Source of the DNA: an uncultured Verrucomicrobiota bacterium
GTDB taxonomy: Bacteria; Verrucomicrobiota; Verrucomicrobiia; Limisphaerales; UBA9464
DNA: 5,907 nucleotides
Assembly: GCA_903864375.1 (NCBI GenBank)
Contig: CAIPFS010000608.1
Coordinates: forward strand, 1 to 5,907
Direction: 5' to 3'
The notes beneath the pieces are model-generated. The model did not search any database. It saw only the letters and a list, made by a program, of their open reading frames with translations, and was not told the origin of the DNA. Every line of letters starts with the position of its first letter. Positions within the stretch are counted from its first letter, which is position 1. The translations under genes and the position numbers were made by a program. Positions 1-5,893 of the stretch are shown piece by piece.

Positions 1-78
1 GCCATTGTTAGGAGCTTCCGAGATCAATTGCAGGCGATAGGTGCGGCCGATGGTCAGGCCATTGATGCACATATCTGA
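1..78. other. Short frame open at left window edge, direction unclear
   Basis: Two frames in the same codon register are open here. On the minus strand an ATG at 72-70 starts 24 codons that run off the window, containing NGLTIGRTYRLQLIS, which resembles the beta-strand/turn pattern (GLT.G..Y..QL) of secreted beta-sandwich proteins. An in-frame TAG lies shortly upstream and there is no Shine-Dalgarno sequence, so on that reading it would be a short gene or a remnant. On the plus strand 25 codons are open from the window start to TGA at 76-78, which could be the tail of a convergent gene. Only one can be real and either could be chance. The neighbouring sequence would decide it. Confidence 0.2.
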
Positions 79-130
79 GCGGGAATCGGTAAGCTATTGG
101 GGATAAACGACACTAGGCTGCCGTTGATTT

Positions 131-517
131 CTACCGAAACCACGGCATCAGGGCGAAGACCAACAGGAGCACCAGAAAGGCCACCCCGGATACCGGATCG
201 TGATGGGTGAAGACGCCAGCCACGGTCAGGCCCATCAAGAACACACCCATCAGGATCTCGGTCCCCACCGACAGTCCCAGGGCGATGAAGCCCACCCATA
301 GCCGGGTGGACGCGGTGGACGCGGACGGGAGACGTCGGACAATCCAACCCGCTACAACGTAAATGGCCCAGAGCATCAAGGGGCCTTCCAGGAGTTCGGC
401 ATACCGGACACCTAATCGGGGAACGACCCACAAGGTACGGATGGTCCCCAGAACGAAACCGGTTCCAAAGACGAGAGCAAAGTAAATGACCGCTGACTTG
501 CAGATGGACGGAATCAT
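131..517 (-). CDS. Small four-helix integral membrane protein of unknown function
   Basis: 128 residues, strongly hydrophobic, with likely transmembrane helices near residues 8-25, 45-61, 73-102 (long, perhaps two) and 109-126. Between helices 1 and 2 lies the polar stretch GTIRTLWVVPRLGVRYAELL, which looks like the conserved core of a family of small uncharacterised bacterial membrane proteins; this is recalled resemblance, not a search. The product is predicted to sit in the inner membrane. The ATG is 10 bp after the permease stop codon, has no clear Shine-Dalgarno sequence, and is probably translated by coupling. Its place at the end of the exporter operon suggests an accessory role or simple co-transcription. 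An overlapping frame over 54-527 lacks the hydrophobic pattern and is rejected. No function is assigned. Confidence 0.72.
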   Translation of the reverse strand: MIPSICKSAVIYFALVFGTGFVLGTIRTLWVVPRLGVRYAELLEGPLMLWAIYVVAGWIVRRLPSASTASTRLWVGFIALGLSVGTEILMGVFLMGLTVAGVFTHHDPVSGVAFLVLLLVFALMPWFR

Positions 518-527
518 ATCGGTTCAA

Positions 528-1670
528 TCAGCCGCGAAAGATGTCAAACGGCTCGATCTTGAGAACCTTGCGAATGCCGATGTAGCTGGAAATTCCGGCA
601 ATCAGGAGGACCATGCCAAACGCCAGTCCCATGTTGCCAAAGGTGATCATGGCGGCGTAGTTGGGCAATCGGTAGCGCGCGATCGAGATCATGAGGGTGA
701 CCAGGCCGATCCCCAGGCCATAACCAGTCAGCGCGGTGAAGGTCGCCATGAACAGGATCATGTAGACCAGGTCCCGTCCCTTGGCGCCGATGGCCTTGAG
801 GGCTCCAAATTTCTCAAGGTTTTCCAGGATAAAGGTGAAGAACGTCTGACCGGAGATTGAAAGACCCACAATGAAGCTGATGACCGTCATCAACAGGATG
901 TTGGTGCCAATCCCCGTTCGGTAGACGTAGAAGTTGGAAATCCGTTGATTGAATTCGTCGCGGGTCAGTGCGACATAGCCCAACCGTGCCACCGCCGCCT
1001 TGACCGTGGCAATGGCGTCCACGGTCTTCAACTCCACCAATACGTACGAAATCGTAAAACGGGTGGTGGGAATGTACTCAATGGCGCGGCTGTAGGTTGT
1101 GTACAGAGTCGGCACCCCGTTGAGTCCATTGGCGGCGACGCGGGCAATACCGACGATGCGTCCGTGGTGATCATTGAGCTCAAAACCGCCTCCGATCACC
1201 GGACTCTCAAGTTTCGGGTATTCCGCATCATGGACGACGACAAATGCCTTGTCGGCATAGATGTCCTGAATGTTGCCCTGCTCCAGATTCGGGCGTCCCA
1301 GGAGGCTGGCGTCATCGAGTCCGACGACATTGGCGGACTGATAGACGCCGCTGTCGAGCTTGACCATGGCTGAACCCATGAAAATGGGGACGGCATGAAG
1401 AACACCATCCATGCTGCGAACCGCATCCAGGAGGTAGTTGGGGAGCGGAATGGCGCTGCTGGCCGTGTTCACTGCCGGGTCCATGATCCACATGGATGCA
1501 CCGATGTTGGTGACGGTGGAAAAGGCCCGATTCAGGATGCCGGCAAACATGGCGGTCATCTGCATCATGAGAAAAACCGCAAAGGTGATTCCGATGAGCA
1601 GGGCTGAGAACTTCGCCTTGTCATTGATCAAGAGCTTGAAACCGATCCGCAGGATGCCGAGGTGTTTCAT
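528..1670 (-). CDS. ABC exporter permease, FtsX/MacB (DevC-like) family
   Basis: 380 residues, the usual size of DevC-type permeases and far shorter than MacB, which carries its own ATPase domain. Layout: a cytoplasmic N-terminus with LLINDKAKFSALLIGITFAV, first transmembrane helix about 20-46, a periplasmic domain about 47-252 (MacB-PCD position), then three helices about 256-281, 301-331 and 342-367. After helix 2 comes LEKFGALKAIGAKGRDL (285-301), the FtsX-family cytoplasmic segment expected to contact the ATPase. The C-terminus KIEPFDIFRG matches the family's usual IEP ending. It should pair with the separately encoded ATPase and move the periplasmic domain mechanically against the adaptor. 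The ATG lies 9 bp after the outer-membrane channel gene's TGA and has no clear Shine-Dalgarno sequence, so coupled translation is likely. The family call is firm; the DevC subgroup is inferred from size and neighbours. Confidence 0.92.
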   Translation of the reverse strand: MKHLGILRIGFKLLINDKAKFSALLIGITFAVFLMMQMTAMFAGILNRAFSTVTNIGASMWIMDPAVNTASSAIPLPNYLLDAVRSMDGVLHAVPIFMGSAMVKLDSGVYQSANVVGLDDASLLGRPNLEQGNIQDIYADKAFVVVHDAEYPKLESPVIGGGFELNDHHGRIVGIARVAANGLNGVPTLYTTYSRAIEYIPTTRFTISYVLVELKTVDAIATVKAAVARLGYVALTRDEFNQRISNFYVYRTGIGTNILLMTVISFIVGLSISGQTFFTFILENLEKFGALKAIGAKGRDLVYMILFMATFTALTGYGLGIGLVTLMISIARYRLPNYAAMITFGNMGLAFGMVLLIAGISSYIGIRKVLKIEPFDIFRG

Positions 1671-1679
1671 GAGGTCGCG

Positions 1680-3140
1680 TCAACGTGGGACGGACGCTTC
1701 CGGAGATTCCAGACCTCCACCCATGGCTGTGAACAGGGCGACCGTATCCTGATGCCGCTGGGCGACGGCTTCGAGATACCCCAGGGTGGCCTGATGGAAC
1801 TGGACGTCCGCCGCAAGGACGCTGATGAACGGAACCAGACCGGCGCGATAGTTGGCCTGCAACAATTCCAGTGCCTCCCCTGACACCCGGGTTGATTCCG
1901 ACTGGGCTGCCAGTCCTTCGGCATCGTGCTGAAGGGCGGTCAGGGTGTCGGCCACTTGAAGGAATGCTTCATTGACCGTTTGTTGGTAGGTCGCCATCGC
2001 CTGTTGAAAGGCGTCCTGGGCAGCCCGGCGACCGAACCAAAGGCTGGTTCCCTGAAAGACGGGAACGGTGACTGCGGGACCAAAATTCCAGAAATTCCCA
2101 CCGGCTCCAAACAGACTGCCGGTGCTGGAGCTGGAGGTTCCGTAGCCGGCACCCAGGCTGAAGGATGGGAACATCGCGGCTGTGGCCACACCAATCCTTG
2201 CACTGGCCGCCTGGGCCTCGGCTTCGACCGCCAGAATGTCCGGGCGTTGGCGGACCCATTCGGAGGGAAAGCTCAGCGGAAGATCGGTGGGTACAATCAG
2301 GCTGGAGAGCTCGATTTCCACGGGACGACCCTCCGCTGGAAGCCGACCTTCGAGCATGGTCAGCAGGTGATGGGTCTGGTTGATCCGTTGCCGAAGCGGT
2401 GCGAGCAGAGCCTGGTTTCCCGAAATCAGACTCCGGACCACCAGGACATCGGAATAGGGCGCAGTGCCACTGCGTACCGAGGCTTCGACCGCTTCCAGTT
2501 GCTCCCGCTGCAACACCAGCAACGCCTCTGTGGCGCGTTCTTCGGCAGAATAGGCTGCACCCGCAATGCAGGCATTCACCACATTGGCGGACAGACTCAG
2601 GTAGGCAGCCCGGGTGGTGTGTTGCCGGGCATCGGAACTGGCCTGCAACCCCTCAACGTTCCGGCGGTTTCCGCCAAAAACATCAAGGGCATAGCTGATG
2701 GTGCCGCCCAGCGTGAAGAGGTTGAAGATTCGCCCGGAACCGGTGGATCCCTGCTTTGACAACCCCGTCCGCTGGCGGCTGGCGGCGGCATCCACCTGAA
2801 TCTGAGGATAGAAGATTCCATATCCCGCCCGCATCGTATCCTGACTCTGGCGAAGACTCGCCTGTGCCGACTGCAGGGAGGGATTGTGTTCCAGTGCCCG
2901 CCGAACCGCGTCATTGATTTCCACCGACCCAAAGACCGTCCACCACTCCGGAACGACCTTCCTGCCCGGTATAAATCGTTGTGTGACCCCATCGGCGGAA
3001 ATCAATGGAGGCGGCGACGGCTCCACAGTGTAGCCCGCGGTGACGGGAGGCTTCGGCCGGATGAAGTCGGGACCTACGGCACACCCGGACACCGCCACGA
3101 CCGCAGCGGCCACCCACAGGTGCGGGTCGAAGGACTTCAT
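1680..3140 (-). CDS. TolC-family outer-membrane efflux lipoprotein (NodT/OprM-like)
   Basis: 486 residues from the ATG at 3140; a GTG at 3149 would add MRR. The N-terminus is a lipoprotein signal ending in the lipobox VSGC (Cys20 from the ATG), followed by AVGPDF and a proline-rich linker, the standard opening of NodT/OprM channels. Two outer-membrane efflux repeats follow, roughly residues 70-265 and 290-470. The second opens with PSEWVRQRPDI, the family hallmark, then VATAAMFPSFSLGAG. The protein ends near ALFTAMGGG, as these proteins commonly do. It should trimerise to form the outer-membrane duct and periplasmic alpha-barrel that docks with the adaptor. The gene sits between adaptor and permease genes, 45 bp after the adaptor stop codon (36 bp to the GTG), so it is probably dedicated to this exporter. 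There is no strong Shine-Dalgarno sequence at either start. Confidence 0.93.
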   Translation of the reverse strand: MKSFDPHLWVAAAVVAVSGCAVGPDFIRPKPPVTAGYTVEPSPPPLISADGVTQRFIPGRKVVPEWWTVFGSVEINDAVRRALEHNPSLQSAQASLRQSQDTMRAGYGIFYPQIQVDAAASRQRTGLSKQGSTGSGRIFNLFTLGGTISYALDVFGGNRRNVEGLQASSDARQHTTRAAYLSLSANVVNACIAGAAYSAEERATEALLVLQREQLEAVEASVRSGTAPYSDVLVVRSLISGNQALLAPLRQRINQTHHLLTMLEGRLPAEGRPVEIELSSLIVPTDLPLSFPSEWVRQRPDILAVEAEAQAASARIGVATAAMFPSFSLGAGYGTSSSSTGSLFGAGGNFWNFGPAVTVPVFQGTSLWFGRRAAQDAFQQAMATYQQTVNEAFLQVADTLTALQHDAEGLAAQSESTRVSGEALELLQANYRAGLVPFISVLAADVQFHQATLGYLEAVAQRHQDTVALFTAMGGGLESPEASVPR

Positions 3141-3185
3141 GCGTCGCACGTCCGCAGCTGCGGTGGGGTGAAGGAGCGCATGGAT

Positions 3186-4268
3186 CTATTTCTGGCCGAT
3201 GTAGACGTCCACGAGTTGTCCTGGAAACACCGGGACATCCTTCTTTTCAAACCGAAAGATCACGGGAAGAACCCTCAAATCCACCTTTTCCAGGCGTTGA
3301 TTGGACAATTCAATCTTCGGTGAGACGTAGGGCTGCACGCGGATAAACTCCAGCGGGACTTTGACATCCGTGCCGGGAATGGACATCTGGGCAATGAGAT
3401 GCCAGGCAGCGGGAAGCCTCGAAACCAGGATCTCATCGACATAACATCGAACCTCCAGATGATCCTGGGCCGTACCCATGACCACGAGGGGGTCAAATCC
3501 GGCGGTATACGGATTGTAGGCTCCCTGCGGGGAAGCAAAGCTGCCCACAGCCGCATGCAGCGCCAGCACCACCCCGTCGACGGGGGCTCTCAAGGTATAT
3601 TTACCGAGAAGGAGCAGCGATGCCTCGTAGGCCTGTTTCGCACTATCGTACTGCCGTTGTTGGTTCTCCACCTCGTAACTCCAGGCCCCGGCCTTGAGCA
3701 GTTCATACTGGCGCCGGGCGACCCCGAGGGCCGCTGTGGCCTGGCGGGCGGCATCTTCCGCGGTATCCACCACATCCTGACTGATCGATTTCGGAGCCGC
3801 CTCAATGGACGCTTTGCGTTTGAGGTACTGATCCATGGAGGTCTTTTCGTTGGCCTCAGCCAGGGCAATTTGTGCGACAGCGACCGCCAGGGTCTCGGGC
3901 CGGGGTTGGGCCTGCAGTTCCTTCAACAGGGCCATGGCGGCCTCGGACTGCAATCGCAACTGTTCGGCCGTGGCGGTCGGCAGCCGGTTGTCGATCGAGA
4001 CAAGAACTGTCCCCGCCTTCACGGACTGTCCCTCATGAACGGCAACCACCACGGTCGGTCCGGAGATTTCCGGAAACAGGTTCATGTTGGCCCCGCTGGC
4101 CTGGTCGCTTTCGATGATGCCGTTGGCATAAATCGCAGATGCAAAAGGGCTGCTGACGGGCTGAAAGACCGGGGGCGGAGAACTCCGGACCCGCCCCATG
4201 AGGAAGGCAGCGGTCAACCCCGCAAGAACGCCCAGGGCGGAGAGGACGAATAGGACACGAGTGCTCAT
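3186..4268 (-). CDS. Periplasmic adaptor / membrane-fusion protein, HlyD (DevB-like) family
   Basis: 360 residues with a single N-terminal membrane anchor (about 5-24), so it is tethered to the inner membrane with its body in the periplasm. Split biotinyl-lipoyl-like halves lie at about 66-93 (GPTVVVAVHEGQSVKAG) and 223-245 (YTLRAPVDGVVLAL). Between them, about 97-220, is an Ala/Gln/Glu-rich helical hairpin with heptad character, the part that reaches the TolC-like channel. A beta-barrel/membrane-proximal region follows, ending in PGQLVDVYIG. It bridges permease and outer-membrane channel. The ATG overlaps the ATPase stop codon (ATGA, 4268-4265), which indicates coupled translation; AAGGGA just upstream is the best Shine-Dalgarno match in the cluster. 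DevB-like rather than MacA is inferred from the separate ATPase and permease genes. Confidence 0.93.
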   Translation of the reverse strand: MSTRVLFVLSALGVLAGLTAAFLMGRVRSSPPPVFQPVSSPFASAIYANGIIESDQASGANMNLFPEISGPTVVVAVHEGQSVKAGTVLVSIDNRLPTATAEQLRLQSEAAMALLKELQAQPRPETLAVAVAQIALAEANEKTSMDQYLKRKASIEAAPKSISQDVVDTAEDAARQATAALGVARRQYELLKAGAWSYEVENQQRQYDSAKQAYEASLLLLGKYTLRAPVDGVVLALHAAVGSFASPQGAYNPYTAGFDPLVVMGTAQDHLEVRCYVDEILVSRLPAAWHLIAQMSIPGTDVKVPLEFIRVQPYVSPKIELSNQRLEKVDLRVLPVIFRFEKKDVPVFPGQLVDVYIGQK

Positions 4269-4897
4269 TCGTTTCCCTTGACCGCGTTCGTTAGATGTCC
4301 GTCTTCCATATTCAAAATCCGGTCGGCGTATTCGTTGATGCGCGCATCGTGGGTGACAATGAGAATGCAGCGCTTTTCGTTCAGGACCTTTTCTTTGACA
4401 AACGCAATGATCATCCGTCCCGTGTCGCCATCGAGGGAGGCGGTGGGTTCGTCCATGATGAGTATTTCCGGCCCCCCGATGATGGCCCGGGCAATCGCCA
4501 CCCGCTGCTGTTCCCCGCCCGAAAGTTTCACGGGCAGGGTTTCACCCCTGTCCTTCAAGCCGACGATCTCCAGATACTTCCGGGCCTCGGCAATGGATTC
4601 GTTCCAATTCTTTTGCTTGAGAATCAGTGGAATGGCCACGTTTTCAGCCGTGGTCAGACGGGGAAACAGATGGTAATCCTGAAAGACGAACCCAATGGTG
4701 CTCAACCGGAACTCAGCCAGGCGATCCGTTGTCAGAGCCCAAATATCCTCCCCCTTGACGAGGACCTTCCCGGCATTGGGACGCAAGATGCCGGAAATCA
4801 TGCTCAGGAGTGTCGTCTTGCCGCTGCCCGACGGTCCGACGATGAACAGCATTTCACCATAGTGCGCCACCATCCCAACCTCCTTGACGGCGGTCAC
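4265..4897 (-). CDS. ABC exporter ATPase, MacB/LolD/DevA type; true start probably upstream
   Basis: Counted from the GTG at 4897 (210 codons) it carries every catalytic motif: Walker A GPSGSGKT (21-28), Q-loop FVFQDYHLFP (Gln73), signature LSGGEQQR (125-132), Walker B ILIMDEP with Glu150, D-loop SLD (154-156) and H-loop VTHD (His183). It should hydrolyse ATP as a dimer under the permease. The GTG has GGGGA about 7 bases upstream but is probably not the native start, because the frame continues with AIVATGLTKTFGAGENL, the family's first strand and the A-loop aromatic (Phe of KTF) that stacks on adenine. With that segment the length would match the usual 220-235 residues. No in-frame ATG, GTG or TTG occurs between the GTG and an in-frame TGA at 5077-5075. 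Possible rare starts are ATC 4945, ATC 4960, CTG 4930 and CTG 4993. Its stop overlaps the adaptor's ATG. Confidence 0.9.
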   Translation of the reverse strand: MTAVKEVGMVAHYGEMLFIVGPSGSGKTTLLSMISGILRPNAGKVLVKGEDIWALTTDRLAEFRLSTIGFVFQDYHLFPRLTTAENVAIPLILKQKNWNESIAEARKYLEIVGLKDRGETLPVKLSGGEQQRVAIARAIIGGPEILIMDEPTASLDGDTGRMIIAFVKEKVLNEKRCILIVTHDARINEYADRILNMEDGHLTNAVKGNE

Positions 4898-4996
4898 CAG
4901 GTTTTCCCCGGCACCAAATGTCTTGGTCAGCCCTGTGGCGACGATGGCTTCCTTTTCGATAGGATGGGGAGGAAGGGGTGTCGAGGTCTTCAGGGA

Positions 4997-5049
4997 CGAC
5001 GGCGATATACGCGGGGCAACCGGACGGATGTCCAGTGCCCCCGCCGCCG
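4997..5049 (-). other. Strong intergenic RNA stem-loop after the fasciclin gene
   Basis: Read as minus-strand RNA, GGGGCA (5041-5036) pairs with UGCCCC (5018-5013), then CUGGAC (5035-5030) pairs with GUCCGG (5025-5020) through one G-U pair, leaving a four-base loop AUCC and one bulged U (5019). Outside this 12-bp stem CGGCGGCG (5049-5042) can pair with CGCCGUCG (5004-4997) across an 8-base asymmetric bulge. The structure begins 6 bases after the fasciclin stop codon. No U-run follows, so it is not a classical intrinsic terminator. A 3'-end stabiliser, processing site or attenuator that lets fasciclin mRNA exceed exporter mRNA is the likely role, by inference. Confidence 0.5.
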
Positions 5050-5055
5050 CCGATA

Positions 5056-5547
5056 TTATTCGAGAATGACCGTATCAATGGCGTGGATGACACCGTTGCT
5101 GGCGATGATGTCCGCCTTGACCACTTTGGCGCCGCTGACGGTGACCTTGCCATCCAGGACCCTGATTTCCAGGCTGGGTCCACCCACGGACTTGACCGGG
5201 CCGGTTTTGACGTCCACGGCCATGACCTTGCCTGCGACCACGTGATGATTGAGGAGTGCAGTGAGCTTCTCCTTGTTCTCCGGCTTCAACAAATTTTCGA
5301 GGGTTCCTGAAGGCAATTTCTCAAAGGCCTTGTCCGTCGGGGCGAACACCGTGAAGGGACCGGTTCCTTTCAAGGTTTCGACGAGTCCGGCCGCCTTGAT
5401 GGCAGCAACCAGCGTGGTGAATTTGGGCGATGCAGCCGCCACGGCCACAATGTCCTGATCCTGTGCCCGGAGGATACCCTCCGCAAGGCCGAGATAGCCG
5501 GTGGAGCTGATCAAAAAAGTGGCAATATAGATTCGAAGATTCTTCAT
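5056..5547 (-). CDS. Secreted single-domain fasciclin (FAS1) protein
   Basis: 163 residues from the ATG at 5547. Residues 1 to about 28 form a signal peptide: basic MKNLR, then hydrophobic IYIATFLISSTGYLGLA, with cleavage likely near LRAQ/DQD. The remainder is one FAS1 domain: the start helix DIVAVAAASPKFTTLVAAI, H1 motif FTVFAPTDKAF (65-75), the central LLNHHVVAG with its conserved His (98-106), and the closing H2 motif NGVIHAIDTVIL (151-162). Single FAS1 domains of this size are common secreted bacterial proteins linked to adhesion or matrix binding; the ligand here is unknown. The frame is open upstream to 5766, but that extension translates repeat DNA and would bury the signal peptide, so 5547 is preferred although its Shine-Dalgarno sequence is weak. 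It is the first gene of the cluster and its product is predicted to be periplasmic or exported. Confidence 0.92.
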   Translation of the reverse strand: MKNLRIYIATFLISSTGYLGLAEGILRAQDQDIVAVAAASPKFTTLVAAIKAAGLVETLKGTGPFTVFAPTDKAFEKLPSGTLENLLKPENKEKLTALLNHHVVAGKVMAVDVKTGPVKSVGGPSLEIRVLDGKVTVSGAKVVKADIIASNGVIHAIDTVILE

Positions 5548-5653
5548 ATTTTCAATAGGTGAGTTAAGACGAGGTTGAGCCCCATCCATCTTTTCAAGGA
5601 TAGTCTCCCCGACTCCGCCCTCAATGGGGTGAAACCCGGGGTCAAGCGTCGAG

Positions 5654-5703
5654 AACCCATTATATGACAGATCGGCGGGACCAGGACTCCGAGGACCGGC
5701 GAC
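5654..5703. repeat. Direct repeat, copy 1 (50 bp, contains TATAAT on the minus strand)
   Basis: Aligns without gaps to 5775-5824 at 46 of 50 positions. The last 36 bases (5668-5703, from CAGATCGGCGGGACC to GGACCGGCGAC) are identical, and the four differences fall in the first 14 bases. Those differences create a perfect TATAAT on the minus strand in this copy. Period between copies is 121 bp. Confidence 0.85.
5659..5664 (-). promoter_or_regulatory. Candidate -10 box (TATAAT) for the cluster
   Basis: The minus strand reads TATAAT exactly, placing transcription start near 5652 and a leader of about 105 bases before the fasciclin ATG. At 16-18 bp spacing no good TTGACA-like -35 exists (closest GTCCTG), and there is no TG extended -10. 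The sequence upstream is GC-rich repeat. It is the best candidate upstream of the cluster, supported by a perfect hexamer in otherwise GC-rich DNA, but it would need an activator or another sigma factor, or it may be chance. Confidence 0.35.
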
Positions 5704-5742
5704 TACCGGGGAAGTGGGCCGCCTCGGTCCCTGTAGTCGCCG
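5697..5742. repeat. Inverted repeat between the direct-repeat copies
   Basis: CGGCGACTAC (5697-5706) is the exact reverse complement of GTAGTCGCCG (5733-5742). After one mismatch the stem continues with GGG (5708-5710) against CCC (5729-5731). The left arm overlaps the end of direct-repeat copy 1, so the two repeats form one composite element. No T-run follows on either strand, which argues against a simple terminator; a REP-like or small non-autonomous element is possible. Confidence 0.65.
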
Positions 5743-5774
5743 AACGTCCGTCGGCGCTAACTCCACTCAGCCTT

Positions 5775-5824
5775 AACCCGTTATCGGGCAGATCGGCGGG
5801 ACCAGGACTCCGAGGACCGGCGAC
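5775..5824. repeat. Direct repeat, copy 2 (50 bp)
   Basis: Partner of the copy at 5654-5703, with 46 of 50 positions identical, including the last 36. At the place where copy 1 has TATAAT on the minus strand this copy reads GATAAC, so it lacks the promoter-like box. After the identical core the copies diverge: copy 1 continues TACC and copy 2 continues ACTC. Confidence 0.85.
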
Positions 5825-5843
5825 ACTCTCCGGCGAAATCACG

Positions 5844-5866
5844 CTCCTTCCCTTTTCTGGAAGGAG
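5844..5866. repeat. Perfect 8-bp stem-loop
   Basis: CTCCTTCC (5844-5851) and GGAAGGAG (5859-5866) are exact reverse complements around the 7-base loop CTTTTCT. No T-run follows on either strand. It could be a U-less terminator for a gene beyond the window or part of the repeat cluster; on the minus strand its GGAAGGAG arm also looks like a Shine-Dalgarno sequence but precedes no credible gene. Confidence 0.5.
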
Positions 5867-5893
5867 ACTCCCGATCGATCAGCGCCGGCTGAC

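Noticed and set aside
54..527. 157-codon minus-strand frame overlapping the small membrane protein gene
   Set aside because: It is rich in Arg/Pro/Gly/His with no structure, while the alternative frame 517-131 gives a coherent four-helix membrane protein.
1926..2759. 277-codon plus-strand open frame opposite the outer-membrane channel gene
   Set aside because: It is a shadow of the TolC-family coding sequence, with no domain or start signal.
3399..4253. 284-codon plus-strand open frame opposite the adaptor gene
   Set aside because: Its translation is Gly/His/Arg-rich with no family features, and the minus strand there encodes a complete HlyD-type protein.
4997..5049. Intrinsic terminator
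   Set aside because: The stem is strong, but no U-run follows on the minus strand and the exporter genes lie directly downstream.
5056..5077. Programmed frameshift fusing fasciclin to the ATPase
   Set aside because: The frames overlap by a few codons, but a fusion would join a secreted, signal-peptide-bearing protein to a cytoplasmic ATPase, and no slippery heptamer is visible.
4295..5245. 316-codon plus-strand open frame opposite the ATPase and fasciclin genes
   Set aside because: It is antisense to strongly recognisable ATPase motifs and the FAS1 domain, and its translation is low-complexity with no recognisable domain. GC-rich coding DNA often gives such shadows.
5548..5766. N-terminal extension of the fasciclin protein by 73 residues
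   Set aside because: It would translate repeat DNA and place the clear signal peptide in the middle of the protein.
5660..5842. 60-codon minus-strand frame in the repeat region
   Set aside because: Its peptide simply mirrors the duplicated DNA, and its start codon sits too close to the purine-rich arm of the stem-loop to use it as a ribosome site.
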